NCBI GenBank assembly: GCA_025084515.1
Contig: JAJAGP010000874.1
Location: 186,001 to 250,000, forward strand
Source: Ancistrus triradiatus
Lineage: Eukaryota; Chordata; Actinopteri; Siluriformes; Loricariidae
Length of the DNA stretch: 64,000 nt
Direction: 5' to 3'
Of the stretch, positions 53,222-64,000 are shown one piece after another; within the stretch, counting starts at the first letter, position 1; each line of letters opens with the position of its first letter. A model generated the notes under the pieces. It worked only from the letters and a program-made list of their open reading frames with translations. It ran no database searches and was not told where the DNA came from. Position numbers and translations under genes: made by a program.

Positions 53222-53287
53222 GGTGGCTCGGTAGGTACCACTGTCACCTCACAGCAGAAAGGTCCTGGGTTTTATCCTAGGGGGAGG
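53222..53287 (+). repeat. tRNA-like-headed repeat, short fragment
   Basis: GGGTGGCTCGGTAGGTACCA, CTGTCACCTCACAGCAGAAA and GGTCCTGGGTTTTATCCTAG are the head of the common family with a decayed B box. Confidence 0.65.
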
Positions 53288-54162
53288 AACCCACCGCAGA
53301 CAGTGATAGGAGGAGGGCAGAAGAAGCAAAACGCTCCGCACTATAAAAATACGCTGCCATATCGGGTGGAGTAACAATGCATACATTGGCAATTATCATA
53401 GGACTCTTTTAGAATTATTATAACTTGTTATCTTGCTTCGTTATCTCGCCATCCTCATCTCGCACCACCTGTGATTGCAGGACGGATTTCTTTTGATGCA
53501 GTTTACCTTAAAAAGCCGCCAGCCTTGCCTCTCGCCCTCACCAAGCTTGTGATAAATGTATTGCCAGTAATGAAGTTTTACCCCGCTAAGCTGCCATCTA
53601 TACAGCCCTTGTCTCTTATCAGAGACGTTATATAAGGAGGAGACTGCTCACTGGTTAAAATATGATTGGGACTGTAGTACAGAAGCCCTGCCCCGTCATT
53701 AGAAAAAAAAACAATCGGCATATTAGTAAATGTGTTGGAGAGGGGGTGGCGGCAAGTCTTGGCCCCTTTGTAGTGGCGGAATGCGCAAGTGCAGTAGCCA
53801 GAATAACCTTTAAAAATGGAATGTTTCTGTATTATTTGAACCCAACAACGCCAGTTACATAAATTTTGTCAGATTATACCAGCGATTATGAATATGCATT
53901 TTAAATGTTAATTTCTCTTTCAGCTTTGGATATACAGTATGGGTCTCTCCCCATTCAAATATATAGGAGTCTGGTCTTGTATGGCTGGAATAAACTGCCC
54001 GGTGGCGTTACCAAGATGGCAAAAAAGTGAACAGACATATCTTATAATGATTTTGCTGTTATTCATCACAGGCTGGACTTCATGTGCTTCCCGTCACAGA
54101 AACAATCATCAATCACAGACCATTTCTCAAATTTGCCTAACTGAATAGAAACTACACGTGTA
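53288..54162. other. No gene seen; one TATA-like site
   Basis: Unique sequence. TTATATAAGGAGGAG at about 53628-53642 resembles a TATA box, but no exon is evident downstream. Frames at 53662 and 53939 are short and unrecognised. Confidence 0.35.
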
Positions 54163-55749
54163 CAGTGGTGCTTGAAAGTTTGTGAACCCTTTACAATTTT
54201 CTATATTGCTGCATAAATATGACCTAAAACATCATCAGATTTTCAAACAAGTCCTAAAAGTAGATAAAGAGAACCCAGTTAAACAAATGAGACAAAAATA
54301 CTATACTTGGTCATTTATTTATTGAGGAAAATGATCCAATATTACATATTAGTGAGTGGCAAAACTATGTGAACCTTTGCTTTCAGTATCTGGTGTGACC
54401 CCCTGTGCAGCAATAACTGCAACTAAAGGTTTCCTGTAACTGTTGATCAGTCCTGCACACCTGCTTGGAGGAATTTCAGCCCATTCCTCCGTACAGAACA
54501 GCTTCAGCTCTGGGATGTTGGGGGGTTTCCTCACATTAACTGCTTGCCTCAGGTCCTTCCATAACATTTCGATTTTATTAAGGTCAGGACTTTGACTTGG
54601 CCATTGCAAAACATTACCATTATTCTTAATTAACCATTCTTTGGTAGAACGACTTGTGTGCTTAGGGTTGTTGTCTTCCTGCATGACCCACCTTCTCTTG
54701 AGATTCAGTTCATGGACAGATGTCCTGACATTTTCCTTTCGAATTCTCTGATATAATTCAGAGTTCATTGTTTCATCAATGATGGCAAGCCATCCTGGCC
54801 CAGATGCAGCAAAACAGGCCGAAATAATACTACCACCATCATGTTTCACAGATGGGATAAGGTTCTTATGCTGGAATGCAGTGTTTTCCTTTCTCCAAAC
54901 ATAATGCTTTTCTTTTAAACCAAAAAGTACTATTTTGGTCTCATCCATCCACAAAACATTCTTCCAATAGCCTTCTGGCTTGTCCACATGATCTTTAGCA
55001 AACTGTAGATGAGCAGCAATGTTCTTTTTACAGAACAGTGGCTGTCTCCTTACAACCCTGCCACGCACACCATTGTTGTTCAGTGTTCTTCTGATGGTGG
55101 ACTCATGAACATTAACATTAGCCAATGTGAGAGAGGCCTCCAGTTGCTTAGAAGTTACCCTGGAGTCCTTTGTGACGTCACCAACTATTACACGCCTTGC
55201 TCTTGGAGTGATCTTTGTTGGTTGACCACTTCTGGGGAGGGTAACAATGGTCTTGAATTTCCTCCATTTGTACACAATCTGTCTGACTGTGTATTGGTGG
55301 AGTCCAAACTCTTTTGAAATGGTTTTGTAACTTTTTCCAGCCTGATGAGCATCAACAACTCTTTTTTCTGAGCTCCTCAGAAATCTCCTTTGTTCGTGCC
55401 ATGATTCACTTCCACAAACGTGTTGTGAAGAGCAGACTTAGATAGATCCCTGTTCTTTAAATAAAACAGGGTGCCTACTCACATCTGATTGTCATTCCAT
55501 TGATTGAAAACACCTGACTCTAATTTCACCAAATTGTCTGCTAATCGTAGAGGCATACTTTTGCCACTCACTAATATGTAATATTGGATGATTCTCCTCA
55601 ATAAATAAATGACCAAGTATAATATTTTTGTCACATTTGTTTAACTGGTTTCTCTTAATGTACTTTTTAGGACTTGTGAAAATCTGATGATGTTTTAGGT
55701 CAGAAATATAGAAAATTCTAAAGGATTCACAAAGTTTCAAGCACCACTG
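54163..55749 (-). mobile_element. Tc1-C copy 1, full length
   Basis: Both ends are intact: CAGTGGTGCTTGAAAGTTTG at the left and GTTTCAAGCACCACTG at the right. TA lies outside each (54161-54162 and 55750-55751). At 1587 bp it has the usual size of a complete Tc1 element. The long terminal repeats (about 200 bp) match each other, for example CATCATCAGATTTTC at 54230 and its complement near 55690. The minus-strand transposase is nearly whole. It is the youngest-looking Tc1 element in the window. Confidence 0.95.
54349..55402 (-). pseudogene. Tc1-like transposase, nearly intact (Tc1-C copy 1)
   Basis: The start is at ATG 55402 (MARTKEISEE), but an extra base in the A run near 55364-55370 shifts the frame into a stop. 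From codon Met at 55275 a 308-codon frame is open to the end. It has the end of the first helix-turn-helix (YKWRKFKTIV), the hook RSGQPTKI, the second helix-turn-helix (about 27-68) and three catalytic acids: D111 in MDETKI, D201 in QEDNNPKH and E236 in DLNKIEMLW. The 34-residue gap between D201 and E236 is the DD34E signature. The glycine-rich strand is altered (DGGSIISACFAA, one residue shorter) and NPIE is NKIE. It is likely inactive, although all three acids survive. Confidence 0.93.
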
Positions 55750-55751
55750 TA

Positions 55752-57439
55752 CGTACATGTTTATGTATATAGTAACTGTGATTGTATGATCATGTGGGCT
55801 GCTCAGTAAAACACATTGTCAGCATCAAGTATGAATGCCACTTTTCTATTTTGTTGTAACCTCGTTAAGGCGCCAAACTCACCTCTCGCCAAAAAACAGC
55901 CATGAAGCAAGAATGGAACTGGAATTAGAGCTCAGTACGGTACTGTATACACATCATATGTCAGGCAGCGCTGTACATTCTCTTTACCATTCTGAGTCTA
56001 TATACAGCTACAATGTCTGGAGTTTAAAGACAGATTTTAATTTCCCATTATAAGTTACCATTTTTAAGATGTTAAAGCAGACAGCTGCCGATCAGATTGA
56101 CGTTAAACAGCAGATACCTGTATACTACAACATATATAGTATAACAACATATATATATAACTTATAGTCAGGTCTGAAGGGATGTTGTCTCTAAATATTT
56201 GTCCACTATTTGTCTCTAAGTATTTTTCCAGCTCTAACTATTTGTCCACTGATGCTGGACAAATGTGGCCTTGATTCACTCTTGGCACTCCAATAAATCT
56301 CACAGGTGTCTGAAGATCACTGCTCTGTGCAGGTCAGCCATGTTCTCCATCAAAGATGGCAAACCATTTCTTTATGGACTTGCTTTCGGATGACAAGTGA
56401 CTTGTTGGGGAGATGGAAACATATGACTGTGTCATACTCAGAGCCATTGGCGTGTGCAGTACAAGCCATTTTACTAGTTATTTAGAGAGATTTCATTTTA
56501 CGAACCTGTTAGCAGTGAGTGTGCCTGAGTATCAGAAATCACTAACTAGAACATGCTTTCAGCTACATAGTGTTAAAACTAAATAAGTGACTAATAAAGG
56601 CAAGTAATGTTTAAATAGTGCAGTGGACATGAGAGTCTGCTTTTCATGTCTCTATTGGGCTTTGAGCACAGCATCCAGAAGTGACTTATTCAAGCAGACA
56701 GGTATCACACTGTTCGATGTTCCTCTCATTATCCTGTTTAATAGCTGTTTGTGTGGTGTGCTCTCCTGTAAGGCATGCCTGTTGTGTTTACTGACATCTG
56801 ATTTGAGATGGGCAATCTGAAGTGCCAAACAAAAATGAGCTGGACCCATGCCAATGATTCACCTGCACATTTATGAAGCAAGACATAGAAGGAAAGTACA
56901 TGCATTACCAGAATTTGACCGTAGGTTTTGCAACAAACAGGGAAATTATTGTAGAGCTTTTTTGTGTGTAGGTGTGTGTAGGTTAGTAAAGGCTCCAGGC
57001 ATTGTTCACACATTACTCAGTGAGTATTCCCAGTGGGGAGAGCAAACGCCTATAGACGTGCATGGTTACTCATTTAAAGCATAGAGTATTGAGTTATTTA
57101 CCAACTTCATGTCACACATAGGGCAAGGCACGGAGCCTGAGACAGACATGCACGAAAGTGTGACATGGTAAAGACATAGTGATAACGTGAAAACATAAAA
57201 GCAAGGCAAACAATACAAAGTGGGCCTAACACAAAAATGCTAATAATGCTAAACAAGACGGCAATGCTAATACAAATACAACAGGGTAATACAAACAGAG
57301 GTAATACTTGAAAAAAAATCTTGACATGAAAAATGAGACAGCAATGACCTCGTACTATTGCACAGTATGTAGTCGTAAGACGTGTTTGCAGGAAGAATGG
57401 GACTTGAAACACTAAATCACTTTGTATCCTTGTTGTCAA
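55752..57439. other. No gene seen
   Basis: Unique AT-rich sequence. A palindromic ATATATAGTATAACAACATATATAT patch lies near 56130-56160. The 110-codon minus-strand frame at 57107-57439 is hydrophobic and unrecognised. Confidence 0.4.
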
Positions 57440-57668
57440 AATGTCTTTTTGTGGTAAGGAACGGCAAAAGTGGCAAATGTTTTACTGACCCAACATATTT
57501 TGGAATGTGTTTCAGGCCTGAAATGCAGGAAAGGATGTTTATTAACAAATGAAATGAAGCTGACCAGACAAAACAAGAAATATTTTGGGTTCATACTGTC
57601 TGTAATGAAATGAAAATCAAAGTCTTTGCATTGTCCATACTGTCCCATTTTGTTCTGATTTGGGGTTG
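57440..57668. repeat. MITE-S copy 3, partial
   Basis: AAATGCAGGAAAGGATG, TTAACAAATGAAATGAAGCT, TTGGGTTCATACTGTCTG and the end TTTTGTTCTGATTTGGGGTT are the right part of family S (see 48070-48845). Confidence 0.72.
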
Positions 57669-57793
57669 AATGATACACATTACCTGATTTTCAAATTTAA
57701 AGTTATTCCCATTAACTGTAGGACACATATGCCTTACAATGGGAGTCCTGGGCGCTGTCCTTTCAGGACCATCTCTGTCTTCTTTTCTTTTAC
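57669..57793. other. Spacer
   Basis: Short spacer between the S piece and a pyrimidine tract; nothing seen. Confidence 0.4.
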
Positions 57794-57880
57794 CTCCCCT
57801 CCCTCCCTCCTTCCTTCCCTCCCTCCTTCCTTCCTTCCTTCCCTCCCTCCTTCCTTCCCTCCTTCCCTCCCTCCCTCCCC
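57794..57880. repeat. (CCTT/CCCT)n polypyrimidine tract
   Basis: About 87 bases are pure C and T on the plus strand, in CCTT and CCCT tetranucleotides. Such polypurine-polypyrimidine tracts can adopt triplex structures. Frames of 80-113 codons (Arg/Glu/Gly-rich or Pro/Ser/Leu-rich) across it are artefacts. Confidence 0.96.
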
Positions 57881-58897
57881 ACCCAGTGTATTTGACAGCG
57901 CTGTTGACTTGACAGGCTCTACCTACCTGCATAAGCTGGTACAGCCCTGTTCCCTGTCTTTCTCAATGCATTTTGTCCTTATAAGGAGAGAGTGAGAGCA
58001 GTGAGTGGAGCAAGTGAGTGTGCAGTTGGACCATACTATCTGCATGCACATTGCAGGGGTGTGTAGAAGTTCCGGAGGAGGCGAGTCATGGTGATGCTGA
58101 GCAACACAGCTTTCCGAGCCTCCAAATAAAAGGCTAAAAATAGGCTAAATGGGGGAACTGAGCAAGACCATGGTGGGGGGAGTGGATGGAGTAGATATAG
58201 GCAATTACTATGTGCATAAGTATCTCTGTTGAATGATGACACATTACAGAATTGGTAATTGTCAGAGACATACAGAGTCAACCTAGTGCATGAGGAAATG
58301 AATAGATCCATGGAATCACACATAACACACTACGCAAAGTTCCATCAGTACAAAAATGAGGAAGAGAGTGGGTTTACATGACAAGCGTGATATTTGAATA
58401 AGAATTTAATACTCAATTCTTCAGCATAACGCACCAATGTGCACTAGTAGAGAGATTTGTACAGTTACACTGCAGCTACCATACATGCAAATCATCCGAC
58501 CAGCAAGAATCCAGTAGGTGGGTGTGAATTCTCAACACATTGCTTACTGCTCCTCAGTGGCCTGTTGCTTTTCCCACATTTCTGAATGAGGTGCGCCACC
58601 TGTGCAAATCTCTAATGGGTTGATATATTAGCAGCAGGGAAATGCAAGATATTTTCTGGAAACATCAAAACTTAATAGTAACCACTTCTAGGCGCTTCTC
58701 TTGGTCTATCCTATGCGCCAGACCTGAGGATCCAACGTACCCAATATGACACCAAAGTGTCGGTGCATAGAGGACAGAGGGGCCTTTACTAGAGTACCAT
58801 CGTGCTGGTGACTACACAAGTTCAGGGCCCATTCAGGGACAGAAGCTAGGAATGCAGTCATGAGATGCAGTAGAAGATATCATCTGATGCTCAAGCA
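57881..58897. other. No gene seen
   Basis: Unique sequence. The 95-codon minus-strand frame at 58036-58323 has no recognisable domain. Confidence 0.4.
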
Positions 58898-59440
58898 TGG
58901 AATTACAACTCCAAATCAGAAAAAATTGGGACAGTATGAGAAAAAAATGCAGCATATATTACATTATGTTGACTTTTATTTCACTGCAGACAGTATGAAC
59001 CCAAGATATCTCATGTTTTTCTTCTGGTCAACTTCATTCGTGAATAAGTATTATATTAGTAATAGTAGTATGCATTTCAGGCCTTCAACACATTTGGGAC
59101 AGGGCAATTTAGGGCTAGTAATGAGGTGAAAAAATAAATAATGAAGTGATTTCAAACAACTTGTATAAACAGGTTTTTGTTACAAAAGCAGCATCCACAA
59201 AAGGCTGAGTCTTTTAGGGGCAAAGATGGGAAGAGGATCTCCAGTTAAATTAGAAAATTATTGAAATCCTTAAAAAAGTGTTCCCCAAAGAATGACTGGA
59301 AGGGATTTGCGTATTACTCTGCTTTTCATGGGTACTGCATTAGTACCAAATCATGATTACAATGTCCATTCCCGACTTCTTTTGGAATGTGCTGCTAGCT
59401 TGAAATGTATGAATAGATGTGTGTTTTTGGGATTGCATAA
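58898..59440. repeat. MITE-S copy 4, rearranged
   Basis: AACTCCAAATCAGAAAAAATT and GGGACAGTATGAG start the copy, GACTTTTATTTCACTGCAG and CAAGATATCTCATG follow, and the right end near 59380-59435 has TCTTTTGGAATGTGCTGC. The catalytic-like block of copies 1 and 2 is not visible here. Confidence 0.7.
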
Positions 59441-59949
59441 TTCAGACATGAACAGTATTATCTAAGTATAACTTTAAAATGGGAGCTCTAAAATAAAATC
59501 TGCCCCCTGTATTCTCAGATTCCTATCCACAAATTCTTTAACCTATTCATATTAGGTCAGGCACCGATGTTGGACAATGAGCCCTGGTTAACAGTTTGCA
59601 TTCTAATGAATCTAATGGAGTTAAGGTCAACACTCTTTTCAAGTCAGCCAAGTTCTCAACCAAAGTTAGCAAACCATTTCTGTATTGGCCTTGGATAACA
59701 ATTGAAGTCACATATTCTGACTATTTTATGTTCAGAATATGCAACTATAAGGTAAACTGAACAACACAACCTTTAATATGAAGGTTTTGAGGTATCCAAG
59801 CTTAACTTCTGATGACTTAAAGTCTACATACTTCTGAAGCCTTAGCAATTAGCAGCTTTTTGTGTAAGTGCTTTGGAGTAGAAATTTGTGTAAGTGCTTT
59901 GGGGTAAGCATGGATTTGCTTTGGATACACCCCCACACCCACACCCACA
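59441..59949. other. No gene seen
   Basis: Unique AT-rich sequence. AAGTGCTTTGG occurs twice, 34 bases apart, near 59870-59902. Confidence 0.4.
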
Positions 59950-60165
59950 ACCACACACATGTCAATGCCAATTTATTGTAATCAATTAACCTAACATGCA
60001 TGTCTTTGGACTGTGGGAGGAAACCAGAGTACTCGGAGTAAACCCACGTGGACACGGGGAGGACATGCAGACTCCACACATAAAGGACCCAGGCTGTTCC
60101 ACCCTGGAACTGAACCCAGGACCTTCTTGTCAGGCAGCAGTGCTACCCACCATGCCGCCCCTCCT
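59950..60165 (-). repeat. tRNA-like-headed repeat, inverted
   Basis: AATTAACCTAACATGCATGT, GTGGGAGGAAACCAGAGTAC, CATGCAGACTCCACACATAA, CTGAACCCAGGACCTTCTTG and GTGCTACCCACCATGCCGCC mark an inverted copy. A CA/CCCACAC-rich patch precedes it at 59928-59958. Confidence 0.78.
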
Positions 60166-60486
60166 TTAGATGAGGAAAAGAAAAACAAAATGAAGTGAAT
60201 CACACCAAACAGCCTTAAAAATTAATGAAGGCACTCATTTATATGCATGCATTTTACCAAATCCAGAAAACAGCAATTACCAGTCCAGAGCTGTGTTTGA
60301 AATCACTTACTCACTTGTTCCCTGGTTACTAATTAGATTGCCCCATATACGCTATTTAGGGCACTAGTAACACAGAATTCAGATCTGATGGTGATAAAAA
60401 CAAAACATCAAGGTTGTTTAAGTCTGCTAGCGATACTGTCACAGGACATTACAAATTCGATAAAAACACTTGTTTTCAAATATATG
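60166..60486. other. No gene seen
   Basis: No supported feature. Confidence 0.4.
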
Positions 60487-60830
60487 CTCATCAGAAACTT
60501 TATTCGGTACATCAGTTCAACTGCTTGATGATGCAAATTTCTAATCAGCCAATTACATGGCAGCAACTCAATGCATTTAGGCATGTAGTCATGGTTAAGA
60601 TGAATGCTGAAATTCAAACCAAGCACCAGAATGGGGAAGAGAGGTAATTTAAGTGACATTGAACAGCGTATGGTTGTTGGTGCTAGACGGGCTGGACTAA
60701 GTATTTCAGAAACTGCTGACCTACTAGGATTTTCATGCATAGCCATCTCTAAAGTTTACAGAGTATGCTCTGAAAAAGATAAAATATCCAGCGAAGAGTA
60801 GATTTCTGGAAGAAAATGACTTTCTGATGG
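60487..60830 (+). pseudogene. Tc1-D copy 5: leader and N-terminal transposase
   Basis: The leader (CAACTCAATGCATTTAGGCA) is followed by the family ATG at 60631 and then NLSDIEQRMVVGARRAG and SISETADLLGFSCIAISKVY, the first helix-turn-helix, with a C and I replacing conserved T residues. The frame stops at 60799. The copy ends near 60830 and has no catalytic domain. It breaks at nearly the same coding position as the copy at 49105-49460. Confidence 0.83.
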
Positions 60831-61403
60831 CAAAGGAGAATGACCAGATCTATAATGGCTAAAATATTTAGTCTTTACATTAAGGAAGTGAAACTGTGTA
60901 GCATTAAAATGTGTTTAACCATATATGATCTTCTTCATTTAATATTAACACTAGTCCCCTTCAAACTGTGTTGAAATCTGGATGGTTTAGTTAAAGGCAG
61001 GACTTCAGACTGCTTCTAGAGTTCATTATGGTGGTACAGACTACAAAGATCACTTTTTGATAGCTGCTGCTTTGCAGTTTCACTGGCAACAGTGAAATTT
61101 AGGTCACTGGGCTAATATCCACTAAATCAAAATGGCCTGGGGTTGAGTGAGGACAGTTGTCTTAAAATCATTCAAAGTAAAATAATGTTCAAAATATGAC
61201 ATCAAATAGTTATCCTGTAAACAAAAATATACCTTTCTTGAGTCATTAACTCCAATAACAACAGACCAGTTATTTTACAGTATTTAATTTCTTTTTAATT
61301 ACTATTATAATGTGGCAAAATGTAGCAATGAGCGTGTTTATGGCAAATTACCTAAAAATGCAATACATTCTGTTTAACTGCAATATTTATCTCAGTCAGT
61401 AGC
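60831..61403. other. No gene seen
   Basis: AT-rich unique sequence without a supported feature. Confidence 0.4.
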
Positions 61404-61404
61404 A

Positions 61405-61690
61405 GTGATGAACTTCTTATTACTGAAGCTAATAAAACAGATTAAAAACATGAATAAACAGGTTTTTAATCTCGGTTTCACAAATGATTCAGATCTCTCC
61501 TTTGACGCACACATCACTAGAATTACCTTATTTCAGTTACTTTATATCGCAAAACTTAGAAATATACACTCTTTTATAGATGCTGAGAAACTAGTTCATG
61601 CGTTTATAACCTCGAGGTTTAATTACTGCAATGCTCTACTTACTGGATGCTCTAGTAATATTTCAGATTAGCATTCTATGCTCCAATCCC
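61405..61690 (+). pseudogene. LINE reverse-transcriptase C-terminal fragment
   Basis: The 88-codon plus-strand frame contains NDSDLSFDAHI, LLYIAKLRNIHSFIDAEKL and VHAFITSRFNYCNALLTG. This is the conserved region just after the reverse-transcriptase core in fish Rex1/L2-type LINEs (DxxLSFxxHI ... DAEKLVHAFITSRLDYCNALLTG). The frame ends at a stop at 61669, and the polymerase active site (FADD-type) is not present. It may come from the same LINE type as the endonuclease fragment at 24705-25480. Confidence 0.85.
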
Positions 61691-63335
61691 ACCATAACTC
61701 TAATCAGGACAAACTGTACAGAAAATATATACAACATAATCGTTATTGCAGCAATTACAAAAAATGGCAATTTAATTACAAATTGTCTTATTGTAGATTA
61801 ATATCATAATTTTAGCCAATAGTAAGTCACTAAAAATATAGTTTATTCACTCACACACACTGTATATACAGATATGCACCATTTAACAGCCATCCGATCA
61901 ATGGCCATTCGCTTTACCAAACAAAGTGTTAAATTATAATAATAGGAGAAAAAAATTGTTCTTTTATCTCAGAAAGATGCAACCATAAACAGACTCAATA
62001 CAAAAAAAGCACTGTACAGTGCTGCCTGATGTATGATGTTACAGTACTGTACTGAACTATAATTATCATATTTTACTTAGTAATTATTACAGATTCCTAT
62101 GTGAGTTGTTTATGTATGTATTGCTATGCTGCACGATATGACAGCATATTATTATTGTTTTATACCATGTCATTGCTTTGTCGATCCTGCTATACCACCA
62201 AATAATATCTGGTCACTCGTGGTTTCTTTTTCATCAGTGGTTGGAATGAAAGTTGACAAATTGTGCCTAGCAAAATAAGGACTCATTGATTGTATATTGA
62301 AAACAGTCATAGTTTGGCCAGTATATGTAGAATACATCTTTTCATGTGAAAAAACACAATCTCCACTTGCTAAAAAATAGGAGTTACATACTCACACTAT
62401 GTGATCTACTCAATTTCATCGCCAGCTTTTTTTGGCACCCGGAGACATTAGTGACATTCTAAAAGCATTCACAGCACATACTGACTCATTCACAAAGGCA
62501 GACATCTTTTTCAGTAATCACCATTCGTGGGCAGTCATTAAGATGTGAAATGAAAGGTTGTCTCTTCAGTTGCTTAGTGAGCAGATCAACTGTAAATAAA
62601 CTCGGTGACCTTAGTGCAGATGTTGTGTGTAGCTAGGGATTGAAGCTAAGGGTGTTCAGAACACACACAATACATGGAAATGGGTTTACATTGGGAAGGG
62701 TTTAAAGCAAAATTCCTGCGCATCAAGAATCAGTGCTCCAGTGATTCAAGACCCTACTGGTCACTAGCAGTGTTAGGCGCATGGTGATCTAAGTTGAACA
62801 TGAACTGGTGTACTTCACTAGAACACAACAGATATTTGAGAGCTTTAGCAACTATAGACAATGGATGTGACAGATGGATTATTAGCAATACTTTGAAAAA
62901 ATGATAAAATATCAAACTATTTAAGGGAAAACAAAATAAGGTGAGAGACAAAAAGCAAGAAAAACCTGGTAAAGCTAGGGTATAGCTGTACAACTGAATA
63001 ATAATATGTTATGATTGGAAACAGCAGCATTGCCTTCTTAGTTACTGCCTATTGATCAAAAAGGTTAAGAGTCGTACAACTGCCAAGCCTTCACTGTTGG
63101 TCTCTTAGGACTCAATTGCTTGCATTTCTCTGTCTTAACTGCAAGTTACTTTAAATAAAAACTATTTGCCAAATGACTAAGATGTGAAGCAGTTTCTAGT
63201 TTCATGTGATCAATAACTTCATTTCAGCAGATAATGGAAACAAAAGGGAAACTAACCACTATGAAAACTGACACACGGCAAAGTGATAGGAGGCAAAGTG
63301 ATTGTCACTGTGACCACCGAGGTCATGCACTGCAT
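61691..63335. other. No gene seen
   Basis: Unique AT-rich sequence. No open frame above about 80 codons and no recognised element. Confidence 0.42.
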
Positions 63336-63612
63336 TGTTCAAAATTAAAGTTATATCAATGATCATTCAGTGATATGTTCAGTATTAAATGACAAGTCAA
63401 ATCTGTCAATCCACATGAGGCAGAAAGATGACAGCCCTGCAGGAGGCCACTGTAGACGGATCAGTGCCAACATATTCTGGAGGCATGCTGCCAAAAAGCT
63501 AATTATGGCACGAATCGTATATGACCTGAATGCAAATACACATTTGACGAGCCAGCTGAGGCACCACACATATGAAGGTACCTCTAAAATGGCCCAAGAA
63601 TGACACGGTATC
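63336..63612. promoter_or_regulatory. Candidate conserved non-coding element
   Basis: This block has even composition, no repeats, and clustered TF-like cores (AATTAAAGTTATATCAATGATC, GCTAATTATG, CAGCTG, TGACCTGAATG). A 77-codon plus frame and an 87-codon minus frame overlap here, and neither has a domain I recognise. An enhancer or a small exon are both possible; only comparison with other fish would tell. Confidence 0.2.
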
Positions 63613-64000
63613 CAGTACCGGTACATTCCATATGTAGTCCATGTGACCCTAGGCTGGAGAGGATGAGTCGAGGAATGGTGCTGAGACAGACAAGGCGTGT
63701 GAGGTAGGCTTGTTTAGAGACACTGTGGCGATGACAGACAATAGCCATTCTGTTCACGCACTTGAAGCCAGACGCCGTTTGTTTGCACTATCCCATCACT
63801 AGAGCCCACCAATCCTGGCCTTTCTGAAAGCTGCCTCATTTGCACTTGCTGTAGCGACATGAGGGTGTGAGGAACGATGAAATAAGACCCCCATACCATA
63901 AACACAACACAGTCACATGCATACTCACATATACACACACACCCACTCATACCTTTAGGCTTCGAAGATGTCAGGGGGCGGGGTTGTGAAGGGGCTAGGC
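63613..64000. other. No gene seen
   Basis: Unique sequence to the window edge. The last bases are GC-rich (GGGGGCGGGGTTG, an Sp1-like GC box at about 63974), which could be the margin of a promoter outside the window. Confidence 0.35.

Noticed and set aside
57591..57995. 111-113 codon frames
   Set aside because: They cross a polypyrimidine tract and a MITE-S end.

Overview
The window is eukaryotic and looks like teleost fish nuclear DNA, probably an ostariophysan such as a catfish or characin; the clade is inferred from repeat types and no search was run. It has AT-rich intergenic sequence, many Tc1/mariner elements, tRNA-derived SINEs with an eel UnaL2-like 3' tail, hAT-like and LINE fragments, LTR elements, microsatellites and minisatellites. 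I found no intact host protein-coding gene and no confident host exon. Almost every long open frame is a decayed transposase, its antisense shadow, or a tandem repeat whose unit is a multiple of three bases.

Family labels used here are my own. Tc1-A (ends CAGTGGGGCAAAAAAGTA) has copies at 3826-4989, 11582-13354, 19033-20560 and 36389-37745. Tc1-B is at 6739-8262, nested in a hAT-like element. Tc1-C (ends CAGTGGTGCTTGAAAGTT) is full length at 54163-55749, with fragments near 23.6-24.7 kb and 28.8-29.3 kb. Tc1-D fragments lie at 9.2-10.5, 35.1, 37.9, 49.1 and 60.5 kb. Single Tc1-like pieces E, F, G and H lie at 30.5, 40.6, 15.0 and 47.4-49.7 kb. Non-autonomous families are P (CAGWGGTACCTC ends), Q (CAGTACTGTGCAAAAGTC ends), FB (about 840 bp foldback), S and T.

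Layout. 1-9 kb: sparse sequence, then Tc1-A, a TA tract, P and Q pieces, and the nested hAT/Tc1-B. 9-20.6 kb: Tc1-D, Tc1-A with an internal duplication, a CpG-rich candidate bidirectional promoter (13.74-14.06 kb), a Tc1/Tc3-like relic, a CATC tetranucleotide array, P inside Q, and another Tc1-A. 21-32 kb: P, a LINE endonuclease fragment, SINEs, a perfect 35-bp-arm hairpin, and Tc1-C and Tc1-E pieces. 32.3-34.1 kb: Q followed by a compact 1285-bp LTR element with matching 5-bp target duplications. 35-50 kb: Tc1-A and Tc1-D pieces, a 999-bp solo LTR with 5-bp duplications, three SINEs with 7-8 bp duplications, a complete FB, and a (CA)n-T-(CA)n-T-(CA)n array. 50.9-51.9 kb: a 42-bp minisatellite. 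52-64 kb: mostly unique sequence with one nearly intact Tc1-C, S copies, a pyrimidine tract and a LINE reverse-transcriptase C-terminal piece.

The elements relate as parasites and hosts. Non-autonomous elements share termini or TA duplications with Tc1-like relatives, and the SINE carries a LINE-type tail. Because elements are inserted into one another, their relative ages can be ordered. No autonomous element in the window is intact.
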